Assembly: GCA_949775045.1 (NCBI GenBank)
Contig: OX459100.1
Span: 1,708,501 to 1,772,500 of the forward strand
Direction: 5' to 3'
Length of the DNA stretch: 64,000 nt
Source of the DNA: Metridium senile
Taxonomy: Eukaryota; Cnidaria; Anthozoa; Actiniaria; Metridiidae
The position numbers and the translations under genes are program-made. The notes below the pieces were generated by a model that made no database searches, had not been told where the DNA came from, and worked only from the letters and a program-made list of their open reading frames with translations. How positions within the stretch are numbered: position 1 is the first letter of the stretch; each line of letters opens with the position of its first letter. This document shows positions 24,200-37,609 of this stretch, piece after piece.

Positions 24200-25050
24200 T
24201 AGTACTATGTATTAGTATTATTATTATTATTATTATTATTTGTTTTTGTTGTTGTTGTTGTTCAAAGTGTATATCATTGTGACAAATAAATAGCTAAACT
24301 AAACTAAACTTTAGATAACAACCTATTACATTTAGCCGAAAAGTTGAAACAGGTTCTTATTTTAAAATTTAATGATTTAGAAATTTGAATCTGATGAAAG
24401 AGTAAAACCCTGCAATGAGAACAATTTAAGAAACATCAGTCTAGTTTTTGTTCTGTAATTTGGTACATGTAAAACGTGTATTCCACAAATAGAACAGGCT
24501 TTTCCGTGATCAGTTCAGTTCTAAAGCACGATGAAAGTGACGAGAAGAAAGAAGTTACGGAGCTGAAAGTAAGAATAAAGGCTATTCCTACAGTGAACAG
24601 TTTTTACATTGCAAAAACGGCTGAGTATAGACGACTTTCATAAATGGCTGCCACTAACTATCATAATATTTAAACTGATTGATGTTTTAAGAAAAAGAAA
24701 GCTATCATATGATAGACATCCACCTTAACTATAACTTGTGAAAGTTTGAGAAAAAACGATTAAATTTGCAAGAAGCTCAGTAAGAGTTTGAAAAATCACA
24801 TACAAATCTCTACCTTTTTCATTGAGCATAACTCCTTTGGTATTTTAGCCAGAGCATGAAAACCTCCCAAACATGCCTATTTCAGGTGGTTCTTTCATAT
24901 GACAGTGCTAAAATATTAAAATATCTGTTCACTTGAAAAATCATTTTCCGGTGCATATTATGGTATTTATGAAAGTGGTCTATAGATACAACTCAGTATA
25001 TTGAGTAAATCATTGCATTTAGGATGACGCTTTGTGTGAGTAAAATGTAG
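24200..25050. other. Intergenic; short TTA and TTG microsatellites
   Basis: A (TTA)n run at about 24213-24240 is followed by TTGTTG repeats. Otherwise AT-rich with no recognised gene. Confidence 0.5.
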
Positions 25051-25055
25051 TACTA

Positions 25056-25146
25056 AATGTAGATGTACTTAATGTAGATGTACTTAATGTAGATGTACTA
25101 AATGTAGATGTACTTAATGTAGATGTACTTAATGTAGATGTACTAA
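25056..25146 (+). repeat. 15-bp tandem repeat (AATGTAGATGTACTT)
   Basis: About six units with TACTT/TACTA variants. Confidence 0.95.
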
Positions 25147-25779
25147 TGATTGGGAAAAAGTACTCATGACAATATATTGAGTAAAACCTAAGCGTTGAAT
25201 CAACGCATTTAAAAAAAAAATAACCGCCGTTTTTGCGGTATAGAGTCGACCCATTTTTCATTAATAAGGAACTGTTTAAGAACCTTTTAAGGCTATTGAA
25301 ATAGCCTAACTTTCCACTAATTTAGCACCAATTTTGTAAGAACCACTTCAGCCTAAAATAGGTTCTTACATGATACGGGTTGTTTTACTGTACGTAAAAT
25401 GATTTATTGATATGGATGTCCGGTCGAGGGAAAACTGATAAGTTCACACATCAAAATGAGGACTTTGTTGACAATAAAGTTCAAACATTATAAACGACTT
25501 TAATTGAAAATATTTTTTAAAGGTGATTTATTTAATAAACTTTACAATTCACTTAGGCTAACAATACAACTTGCGTCATTTAAAACGTGGGCCGAATGGA
25601 AAGGTTTTTTCTCAATGCCGAAAAAATAGTGTGAGCCTTTTAGATTTGGATCACCGAAAAACAAACATTGAGACAAAACTAAGTGAAAAAAAACTTTGCT
25701 ATAGCTTGCGGTTTAACTGCTTCGGTGTTTCTAAGGAGTAAAAATACAATTGGAGTAGGAATATTTGTTCGCGGCAAAC

Positions 25780-26205
25780 AAGCGGTAAAAATAGTGTATA
25801 GGTTGCGTCAACGTTTCAAAGGAAACAACTGGAGTAAAAATGTACGATAACTAGCGGTTAAAATAGTGTGGACTGCGTCGATGTTTTCAAGGAAATAATT
25901 TGAGTAAAAATGTACGATAACTAGCGGTTAAACTAGTGTGGAATGCATCAGTGTTTCAAAGGAAACAACTGGAGTAAAAATGTACGATAACTAGCGGTTA
26001 AACTAGTGTGGAATGCATCAGTGTTTCTAAGGAAACAATTGGAGTAAAAATGTATGATAACTAGCGGTTAAACTAGTGTGGAATGCATCAGTGTTTCTAA
26101 GGAAATAATTTGAGTAAAAATGTACGATAACTAGCGGTTAAACTAGCGTGGACTTTCTAAGGAAACAATTAGAGTGAAAATGCACGATAACTTGAGTGAA
26201 ATTGT
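25780..26205 (+). repeat. 70-bp satellite array
   Basis: CTAGCGGTTAAA starts at 25851, 25921, 25991, 26061 and 26131, exactly 70 bp apart, with diverged units at both ends. Each unit contains the core, then TGTTTCTAAGGAAACAATT and GAGTAAAAATGTACGATAA. Confidence 0.95.
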
Positions 26206-26289
26206 ATGATAACTAGAAGTATAGGCTGTATTATTTCTTTGTTAGTTTTACCACAACAGACAAGCATCTTTCAGTTTGTAAAAAAAAAA

Positions 26290-27215
26290 CCGTTGACATT
26301 GACATTGATATATCACAGATATGTATATCACATATTTATCAGATTTATCAATACACTTCATCTTCAAAGTCATTCTAGGTGTATGCCGAAGCTGTAGTCT
26401 AAAATAGCTCTCGTACCCGGACTCGAATTCACTCATTTGTTTGCCAGTGCATTTCTGCACGACCCGCTAAAATGTTTTTTTTTCCGTAAAATACAGTAAT
26501 GGTTTTTAATATAGCCATTAATGGGAATTCAGTTTTAATGGGTATTCAAATAATATAATTCATTTTACCATTAATGTTTTTTTTTTATCAATGGTTTTTA
26601 TAGAAAAACCATTATGGTTTATAATGATACCATGAACGGTTTTTTATTTTTTTTCCTGCGATGTATATCACATATTAATCAGATTTATCAATACACTTCA
26701 TCTTCAAAGTCATTCTAGGTGGGCATGTTGTAAAACCAGGACTCGGACTCGTCGGACCCGGACCCGGACCCGGTTTTACAACATGCCTTCTAGGTGTATG
26801 CCGAAAGTGTAGTCTAAAATAGCTCTCGTACCCAGACTCGAATTCACTCATTTGTTTGCCAGTGAATTTCGCTAAAATGTTTTTTCCGTAAAATACAGTA
26901 ATGGTTTTTAATATAACCGTTAATGGGAATTCAGTTTTAATGGGTATATGCAAATAATATAATTCATTTTACCATTAATGTTTTTTTTTATCAATGGTTT
27001 TTACAGAAAAACCATTATGGTTTATAATGATACCATGAATGGTTTTTTATTTTTTTTCCTGCGATGTATATCACATATTAATCAGATTTATCAATACATT
27101 TCATCTTCAAAGTCATTCTAGGTGTATGCCGAAGGTGTAGTCTAAAATAGCTCCCGTACCCACACTCGAATTCACTCATTTGTTTGGCAGTGCATTTCTG
27201 CACGAACCGCTAAAA
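26290..27215 (+). repeat. Three tandem ~340-410-bp repeats
   Basis: The block TTTATCAATACACTTCATC, AGTCATTCTAGGTG and CTCGAATTCACTCATTTG recurs near 26340, 26685 and 27090. Copy 2 carries a 60-bp GC-rich palindromic insert (near 26720-26790, GGCATGTTGTAAAACC and its complement). Confidence 0.85.
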
Positions 27216-27338
27216 TGGAGAAACTTGTTTGTATTTAAGACTGAAGAAAACGCTCTTGCAAAATAAAATCTTGGGAGAGTACATATGAATGAATTCAAAA
27301 CAAATTCATTTTGACAAACAATAAAGCAATGCTTTATT

Positions 27339-27612
27339 GGGAGTACTACCTTTGTCCAAGTGGTAGGGGTGATCAGCGTACCTCTTAGGGAAAACAAATT
27401 TCCTGTGCGTACCTTTTAGGGTTCTGGCTCAAAAATCAGTTACATAACATGATTTTGTACCTGTAAAAGTAATTTTTACTCTGTTTTGTTGCTTTTTGGG
27501 GGTAGAAATCGACAAGGCTTTATCAGTAATTTTTATCTTTGCGTACCTTTTAGGGTTCGTTTTCAAAACCTCCACCGATCACCCCTACCACTTGGACAAA
27601 CGGAGTACCCCC
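27339..27612. mobile_element. ~275-bp MITE with ~38-bp inverted ends
   Basis: The left end GGGAGTACTACCTTTGTCC and its continuation CAAGTGGTAGGGGTGATC are repeated inverted at 27570-27612. A related solo end with poly-G lies at 15830-15880, and related GTACCTTTTAGGGT segments at 53,935-54,190. Confidence 0.8.
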
Positions 27613-28036
27613 CGGGCTATCAACGTTCTTCTTTAAGGCTTTGAGGAATCCCTTTGCTAGAGAAGGCAAAGAATCTACGAGATTGTAACGTGATCTATAG
27701 AAAAACGTTTTCCTGAAATTGTGAAGTCGATTAATAAAAATGGATCAGTTATTTTCTGCTGTGTCAATACCTCATATATTTTGTTCCTCAAACTAACTGT
27801 CAATGCTTCCTAGATCTTAAAACGTCGTTTAGTTTACAGTATATATCATTGACTTCATCATTAATGAAAGGGGCTTTCACAAGTAGACGTAAGATCCTAC
27901 TAAACAAATGCAGATAATGATCAATGTAAACAAATTGCCTCATTAAAGGTCGTTCATTTAGCGCAACGACAAAGTTTGTGTTCTTAACGGGTTATTACTT
28001 CCGTGTTACTAGCAGCAGTTGCTCTGCTTTGACGAG

Positions 28037-28044
28037 TATATAAG
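28037..28044 (+). promoter_or_regulatory. TATA box of gene E
   Basis: TATATAAG lies 144 bp upstream of the ATG at 28188, in a suitable place for a gene with a ~110-nt 5' leader. A start near 28065-28075 is inferred. Confidence 0.5.
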
Positions 28045-28187
28045 CCACTCTCATTTCTAGTATTGATCACTCAGACATAGAACATTCAAGTACCAAGTTC
28101 TCTCATCGACCTCTACGTTTTACGCAACGGTTCCTACATTTACGTATCAAGTTATCAACTTAATCGCATCGATACTTCACCAGCAAC

Positions 28188-30762
<2,575 letters not shown>

Positions 30763-30785
30763 AGTCCTTTAAATAATGATTGTAA

Positions 30786-30791
30786 AATAAA
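30786..30791 (+). terminator. Polyadenylation signal of gene E
   Basis: AATAAA, 24 nt after the gene E stop codon. No further copy is needed to explain the 3' end. Confidence 0.6.
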
Positions 30792-30910
30792 GAAGAACTA
30801 AGTAAACGCAATAAAAATGTATTTATTTACTTATATTTAAAATAATTATGGACTTAGTTCACATAGGACGCGAAATCCCAATGGTCAAACAATAAGGCGA
30901 AAAATATATA

Positions 30911-31132
30911 CACCTATTTCAAAAAACGTTGTCAGAAGGAGATCTGAAATCTGAAATCTGAGACCAAAATGAATTAACAGATTTATATTTACCATCGCCA
31001 TATCGATCCAAAGCCAGAAAGTGCACGCAAACAAATTTTAAATGAGAAAAAACTGCCGTACCCCAGAACTCATTTTGGTCTCAGATTGCAGATTCAGATC
31101 TCCTTCTGACAACGTTTTTTGAAATAGGTGTA
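30911..31132. mobile_element. ~222-bp Stowaway-like MITE inserted at TA, with an empty site in a paralog
   Basis: Ends TACACCTATTTC and AACGTTGTCAGAAGGAGATC are inverted at the right end. The inverted paralogous segment at about 34110-34170 has the flanks joined directly (GGCGAAAAATA then CATGATTATG), so this copy was inserted after the duplication. Another end fragment lies near 41118-41146. Confidence 0.85.
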
Positions 31133-31257
31133 TACATGATTATGTCAATGCTTATCTCGTCAACTGAGGCTACGTTTACTCGGTACCCGACGAATGTTTG
31201 ACCGGTCAAAAAAACATCCGTCTAGGGGTTCCGTTCACACGGGACCGCGCTAAATCG

Positions 31258-31540
31258 TTTAATGTAGAATATAATCTATAGTATTTACAGTTGCTCTGAG
31301 TGTTTCCGACATGCCGCTGACGGTGACGGGTGTTAGCAATGATCTCGATAATGTCAACCGATCTAAAGTAAACGCATTTAAGTGACACTTGTTTCATAAG
31401 ATAAAAAAATTATCATGATTTAATTGTGTAAAAAGCATCTTGATCCCTCAAAACAGGCAGTGACAAAACCTTAAAGTAAAGTAAACTTGTGCGGAACTGA
31501 AAGTAAACATTTCATTTATACGCAAGGCCGAACATTAAAC
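31258..31540 (+). repeat. Segment duplicated in inverted orientation at 37157-37604
   Basis: Matches 37157-37604 on the opposite strand, apart from a 141-bp insertion in the latter. Shared words include AATGTTCGGCCTTGCGTAT and CCTGTTTTGA. No coding content was identified. Confidence 0.85.
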
Positions 31541-32235
31541 TACCCTCTCTAAAATGTCCAGCCCAGCGAACCAAACACTTCCCGTTCAGGCCGTCAGTGC
31601 ATTTACGAGCCTGCCTTGTATCATGCGAACCGGAGAGGAATGGGCCCCAAATAAGAAAGGAAGGGGTTGCCTGCCAAATTTGAACAAGGTGTTTGCCTAC
31701 TGCGCATATCGGCTTGCGCATACCAAACAATACTAACCATGGGTAGGAATAGTATTTGCATCTTACAAATTTGTTTACTTTAGTGTGATTTCTTGAACGA
31801 TCAATAAAATGGAGTCGTTGAGAGACGAGGAGCGTGATTTACTAAGCGAAAAGTTATATAATGTGAAACCATTAGTCGCTGATAGTTACTCTTTTTATGA
31901 TATAAAATTCGAAGATTTTGAATTCTCTATCACAGCCATAAAGTTTGCTTTTGGACTGCTTCCTTTGAAGTAGCTCAACTCGAAGGACAAACCACTATCA
32001 TTCACGTGTTTTCATTACAAGGCTCGAAATCGAGTACAAGGCATTTAACGTCGTTGAAGAAGCGAAGGAGAAATCCATAGTAATTCTTAACCGTTATATT
32101 AATAGTGTGGTTACGAATTCCGCCGAAGAAGACCTTCAGTGTGACGATCATCAACAACAAGAACCGTTTGCCCCGATGGCCGTTGACGCACGGCGCGTAT
32201 TTCGTGCCAAAATTTAAATTCGATTCAAACTGATT
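31540..32235. other. Intergenic with one short open frame
   Basis: A 54-codon frame from ATG 31809 to TAG 31973 (starts MESLRDEERDLLSEK) is acidic and otherwise unrecognised. It has no visible splice context or paralog in the window, so it is not called as a gene. Confidence 0.3.
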
Positions 32236-32545
32236 CAATCGTTCGATTTAAACATTCAATCCTTCGATTCAAACATTCAATTGTATATTTAAACATTCAA
32301 TTCTTCGATTCAAACTGATTCAATCGTTCGATTTAAAGTTCAATCCTTCGATGCAAACATTCAATTGTATCAGTTTAAAGGTCTTTAAATATTCAATTCT
32401 TCGATTCAAACATTCAATCCTTCGATTCAAACATTCAATTTCAAACATTCAATCCTTCGATTCAAACATTCAATCCTTCGATTCCAACATTCAATCCTTC
32501 GATTCCAACATTCAATCCTTCGATTCAAACATTCAATGTACGACT
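32236..32545 (+). repeat. ~21-bp tandem repeat (TTCGATTCAAACATTCAATCC)
   Basis: About 12 units with variants. Frames rich in Ser, Phe and Asn across it are repeat artefacts. Confidence 0.93.
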
Positions 32546-32549
32546 TATT

Positions 32550-33360
32550 GGCGAATTCCCAAATTCCGACTAACGCTTCCCCAGTTAACCCTGGTAGTAC
32601 TTTTTATCGAGCAAATATTTGCCCATGGGACCCCGGGTGAATTACAAAGTCCAAACGGTGAAGGACGTGGTCCAATGCTTCGATATTTGGCAAGCAACTC
32701 CTCCTCTTCTTTTCTCTCTGCCTCACCCCCTCCCCCCACCATTTGTTCCGCCACAGGAAGCCCAGAGTAAACAAAGGAAGCCCAGAGTCAAAAGTTGCAT
32801 GCGGAGCAGGCTAAATTTATGTATTTGTCTTCGACAATTTTTAATTAATAACTTCGTAGCCGGGCCTTATTTTGTAAAAATCAATCTGATTTGACAACTC
32901 TATTCCATGGTAACCAGTCGGTTTCCATCAAGCACGGTTAAGGTTAACAGATCATCTGAAGTAAAAATTTCGTTGAAAATCGCTCCATATATATAATTTC
33001 GTGAGGTCTGACTGGGAATCCGTGAAATTTTTGCTGGTTTCTGGACAGAAGGATCATTAATCTATGTTGCTGAGGGGATTTTGAAGGCAAAGGAAGGATT
33101 AAATATGATTTTTTAGACCATCGAAGACAAGCGATGGATATCTCGAGTGACCAGCCTTTCCATTTTTAAGTACAGGTGGGCAAACATTAAAATAAAATGC
33201 TCTAAAACGTTCAAACACTACCCAGAATGACACCAAATACATTTAACAACATCACAGGATTGAAATATGTTCAAGTTTATTACTATAAAAAATACGGATT
33301 TTTTTCCTCACATATCTCTACTGTATAAGTGAATTGCTTGGGCTGCCTGTGGATAATAAG
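32550..33360. other. Intergenic, repeat fragments only
   Basis: Contains GGAAGCCCAGAGTC and GTTGCATGCGGAG fragments shared with 34.40 kb and with the SINE-like insert at 11.06 kb. No gene is seen. Confidence 0.5.
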
Positions 33361-33683
33361 TACTTATTGACTGAGTGGGAGGGCCGTACGGGAAAATATT
33401 TGGCTCGCGGCCATGACGTACGGAACGAGCGCAGCGAGGTCCGTACAAATGACCAAGAGCCAAATATTTTCCCGTACGGCCCGACCTAACTCAGTCAATA
33501 AGTTTTTTATCATATGACCCTTATTTTGCCCAGCGCGCGCCATTTTTGTTGTGATGTTTCGAGTAGCTAGTCCGTACGTGTTTGTACGGACCAGGTGAAA
33601 AAAGCCGTACGGACCCCATCACGTGACTTTTTTCCGAAGGTTTTCTTAAGAGCGCGCGCCGGGCAAAATACGGGTCATATGAT
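33361..33683. mobile_element. Two adjacent GC-rich fold-back elements
   Basis: 33361-33502 is a long palindrome (TTATTGACTGAGT ... ACTCAGTCAATAA, with GGCCGTACGGGAAAATATTT arms). 33509-33683 is a second one (TCATATGACCC ... GGGTCATATGA with GCGCGCGCC inside). The CpG-rich arms contrast with the AT-rich surroundings. Confidence 0.85.
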
Positions 33684-34206
33684 AAATGTTCTCACTTGTG
33701 TCTTGTGTTTTATTTTGACTCCCTGTGAATTTTAAGTCATTTGGAGCAGTATTGAGCGAATAATGAGATATGGTCTCTAAGGGCCCGAGCAAACAGTTTC
33801 AACATTTGCTTCAACATCCGTTCGATTTTGATGAATGCCGGGCAACGTTTTTAAAAACGCTTTTAAACTCTTTCAACGTCAATTCAAATCGATCCATCAC
33901 GTTTCAACAATAATGTTGAAAGAGTTTAAAAGCGTTTTTAAAAACATTGCCGCTCAACAAAATCGAACGGATGTTGAAGCAAATGTTGAAGCTTTTTGCC
34001 CGGGCCTTCATCAATATTTGCTCATGTATTCTCTTATAAAAGGCTTATACGAGTGTACAGATCGATAGCTTGGGCTACCTGTGGGGATCTCGAAGCAGCA
34101 TGGAGTATACTCAGCTGACGAGATAAGCATTGACATAATCATGTATTTTTCGCCTTATTGTTTGACCATTGGAGAACAAACTTTGTAAGGGACCATTAGA
34201 TTTTTA

Positions 34207-34235
34207 AGGGGGATGGGGGGGGGGGGGGGGGGGGG
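34207..34235 (+). repeat. Poly-G tract
   Basis: About 27 G with one break, next to the displaced fragment of gene E. Confidence 0.9.
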
Positions 34236-34433
34236 AAGTCAATGACAAAAACAAATGACAAAATTCCTGCACATATATATATGTAGAATAGGAAAAAATA
34301 TCATTAAAAAAAAATTATCACCTCCCCTCCCCCACCCCCTGCTGGGTTTCCTTTGTCCCCTCCTGGGTTTCCTTTATCATGCGAACCGGAGAGGAATGGA
34401 AAGGAAGCCCAGAGTCAAGAGTTGCATGCGGAG

Positions 34434-34506
34434 GAGGCTAGTTCCAGCCAGTGGTCGCCGGTGAGTTTCAGGGATTTCTCTCTTGCAGTGTTCACGTGCT
34501 GCCATA
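34434..34506 (-). pseudogene. Inverted partial copy of gene E exon 2
   Basis: On the minus strand 34506-34434 reads CMAAREHCKREIPET with one Asn-to-His change relative to gene E exon 2 (30661-30762). The 5' third of the exon, including its KR pair and acceptor, is replaced by unrelated sequence, and the 3' end runs into a GCCTCCTCCGCATG repeat. The downstream flank of gene E reappears at about 34170-34110 in the same orientation. It is a broken duplicate, not a working gene. Confidence 0.8.
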
Positions 34507-34528
34507 CAGAAACAAATTACACAGGCGT

Positions 34529-34804
34529 ATGAGTATATATATGCCTTTACAGAACGAGGAAACTACAGCGAACAACAAAAAGTTATATATAGAGAAAACA
34601 TTACAAACAATTCTAAAGCGACAAGAAGATATGGAAACCAACTTTAATAATTATCTAACTGTAGCAAGAATACAGCGTGTAGATACCAAACAACCGATCA
34701 ATTATAAATACAGTACCACGAAAAGAAAATGCGAGGAGCAGTTTGGCGTTGCGAGGAGCACTGAAAAGAAAGCCGATTTATCTGACAAGTGGCTTCATTT
34801 TTAG
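34529..34804 (+). CDS. Unrecognised 91-codon open frame
   Basis: Starts MSIYMPLQNEETTANN and ends TAG at 34804. The product is polar, Lys/Glu/Asn-rich, with a possible helical stretch (TLQTILKRQEDMETNFNNYL), no signal peptide and no cysteine pattern. There is no paralog in the window and no clear splice sites. Base composition is similar to the surroundings, so it may be a chance frame or an exon of an unknown gene. Confidence 0.2.
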   Translation: MSIYMPLQNEETTANNKKLYIEKTLQTILKRQEDMETNFNNYLTVARIQRVDTKQPINYKYSTTKRKCEEQFGVARSTEKKADLSDKWLHF

Positions 34805-35680
34805 AATACACAATAACATTGTTATTAGTAGAAGACGGTTCTGTGTATAAAGCTAATCGATCTAGGTTAGAAGACATTTGTGTAAAAAACTTTGTAAATA
34901 ACTTAAATTAGCGTCCAATATGCAATTTGTAATACAATGTTTGGTTATATAATAAAAGACAAAGAACTTACATGTGCCTTTATTGTGACGGACGCGCATA
35001 TTTTATAAACGGCTTCTGTTTAGCGACTAGAAATATTCTAATATTTTAACATTAATCCCTGACGCTGGACAAACAATACAACTTCACGCTCTAATAAAAT
35101 CAAAACAGATCAAGAATGTACAAGCTTTGACCTCGCTTTTACAATTGATCGCGTAGCTCAAACAATATCTAAAAGGATTAGTTAAACAATAGGCACGTGC
35201 CAAGACTGTAAAAACACGTTCTCGTGTTATCTCAGTAAGAAATACTTGACGCCACAATTATGTTTGTTGACTTCAATATCAAGCATTGCTTTTGTCTATG
35301 AACTAAACAACAGATTCGCGTTTGGTGACGCGCATGTTTGTAGTTAGAAAAACCGCTATTATTAAAGGAATTTTAAAAATGATATATCTAATCCTCAAAT
35401 GAAGAATTTCTTTTGTTTAGCGAAATAGGACGCCACATTTAATCCTAGCGCCAAGAATTTCTTTTGTTCTGTAAAAGGACGCCGCGCCTTCTTTTGTTGG
35501 ACGGCCGCTTAGGAATTTGAAATATGAGGAATTTCCTTTGTTTCTCGGTTGCACCGGCGCAACGCCGGTGCCTATTGTTGTAGAGCAGGCATATAGATAT
35601 GGATCTACTTCTAGACGATATTACATATTCGGTTGCACCGCCGGTGCTGGTGTTGCAGGATTGGTACTTCCCTACTACTT
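34805..35680. other. Intergenic, nothing recognised
   Basis: Contains repeated AATTTCTTTTGTT and GGTTGCACCG words near 35.4-35.65 kb. No supported exon. Confidence 0.4.
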
Positions 35681-35805
35681 GGGATATAGGCATAGTTAGT
35701 CCAAGCTTTTGTCTCATCTGTAATAATCAGTCAGTTGAAATAAGGGAAATAAGGTTACAAGTTTGATAATTTAAGTTATCGAGAAATCGCTAAAAACTCT
35801 CACTT
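35681..35805 (+). repeat. ~125-bp repeat shared with 42219-42345
   Basis: Both contain CATAGTTAGTCCAAGCTTTT, AGTAATAATCAGTCAGTT or a close variant, and GGTTACAAGTTTGATAATT. Direct orientation. Confidence 0.85.
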
Positions 35806-37156
35806 TTTCCTCTTTCATTACAGTGCGAATCGAAAAAACGAGTTCTATTTTTTTCTTTAATGCTGTGCTCGCATTTGTTTTTTTTTTTCGTTGTCACAAT
35901 GTAGTAACCTGGCACTAGTTTAGCCACGTGACCGCTCTCGCGGTCGGCCATGTTTTGACTTGAACGTTGTATGAACGTTGCATGAAGATTAAAGTTCACT
36001 GTTAAGACACCATAGTCTACAAATATTATACACAATTAAAGCTACAGTCCGTACTCTGAAGCCTGCATCGGTGAGGCTTGTTCCACACACACTACCACTA
36101 CACCTAGTGTTTACAGCAACATCCAAACCTCAGTCTACTTTCATGCTGTATTTAGCTCATCATGTGGGTATAGAAAAACCGTAACGCCATAAAACATCTT
36201 TGAAACAGAAAGAGCCCACATATAATCCCTGCTCAAGCCTGGACTTGACCCTGGACCACAGCGGTGAGAGGCGGTAGTCTGTGATATAGGTCCAGCAATA
36301 ACTTATAGGACAATAAGGTGACTTTTGGAGAGCACATTTAGTGTTGATTTGCCGGTTGTCATAGTAGCATCAATATTGCACCCAAGCGCAGTGGCTAAAT
36401 TACACAAAGTCTTAATTTAGATTATAAGTATGATAATATACATGAAAAAATTCTCGAATTTGATTGGCTTAGCAGTGCAGTTCAAGTGTAAAACAGTGCA
36501 AATTACAGTCCGTACAGTGCAAATTATAAACAAAATGTTCGTTTTTTATTGGCTAAATGTTTGATATCACTAATGCTTGATATAGTAATTTGAAAAAGAC
36601 TTGAAAAAGCCCACGATGTGCGCGCGCATAAAAACCGCTGAATAAAATACAAAATTTTATTTAGGAACCATACACGTTTTGAGCTTCAACAGGGCAAAAC
36701 CCTCGAATTTTGCACGGGACTCTATACTTTCGTTATGCTTAGTTGTAAGAACCTAATAAAATTTACGTTATATCAAAGTTTTTCAAAAAGTTAATTTTTC
36801 TAACGTACCAAAAAGTCGATTTTCGTAGGATTTTTTGTCCGACTTCATGCGAGTTTTAAAAGCACTGAAAGGACAAAATATGACAGATCAAGGTATTTAT
36901 TTTAGAATGATTCATTACCCGGCATTTGGGCTTGATATAGTATATAAATATATATTAATGCATTATCATTATATTATTAAAAAAAAACTATTTTCTTATG
37001 AGTTGTGATTTTGTTCATATCGCTTCCGTTTTCGCAAGTTTTTCTTCAAAATCTCGCGCGTAGGCATCCGTTAAGTGCTGATTATCTCAAAAACAAGCTC
37101 GGGACACGCCATTTTTCTTTTCATATTTGGAATCAGCATTAAATTTCACATTAGTT
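35806..37156. other. Intergenic, nothing recognised
   Basis: AT-rich. A CAGTGCAAATTA motif is repeated near 36470-36530. No gene. Confidence 0.4.
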
Positions 37157-37604
37157 TAATGTTCGGCCTTGCGTATTAATGGCCTTTTACTCCGACGGAA
37201 GGGCTAAAGCTCGAAACGTCAGTAAAGTTGTCAACATTTTTTACGGTGTTACAAATTTCATTTTATTACCTATCGTTTATATAAAACACCGACGCAGCCT
37301 ATACTAGTTTACTCGCTAGTTTCCATTTATTAATGAAATGTTTACTTTCAGTTCGCACAAGTTTACTTTAGTTTAAGGTTTTGTCACTGCCTGTTTTGAA
37401 GGATCAAGATGCTTTTTACACAATTAAATCACGATAATTTTTTTATCTTGTAAAAACAAGTGTCACTTAAGTGCGTTTACTTTAGATCAATTGACATTAT
37501 CGAGATCATTGCTAACACCTGTCACCGTCAGCTAACGGCATGTCGGAAACACTCGCTCAGAGCAACTGTAAATACTATAGATTATATTCTACATTAAACG
37601 ATTA
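37157..37604 (-). repeat. Inverted copy of 31258-31540 carrying a mobile insertion
   Basis: Aligns with 31540-31258 on the opposite strand up to the edges of the insertion at about 37191-37331, giving a filled site to compare with the empty one. Confidence 0.85.
37184..37338 (+). mobile_element. ~141-bp mobile repeat with hammerhead-like core (copy 3), 7-bp target duplication
   Basis: The insert runs from GGCCTTTTACTCCGAC to AGTTTCCATT between two TATTAAT copies. The paralog at about 31508-31518 has a single TATAAAT-like site. The core is CCGACGGAA, GGGC-TAAA-GCTC, GAAAC, with one extra G in the core compared with copy 2. The rest is one inverted 95-bp satellite unit. Confidence 0.75.
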
Positions 37605-37609
37605 AACCA

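Noticed and set aside
25019..25261. Ser/Thr-rich minus-strand frame
   Set aside because: 15-bp tandem repeat.
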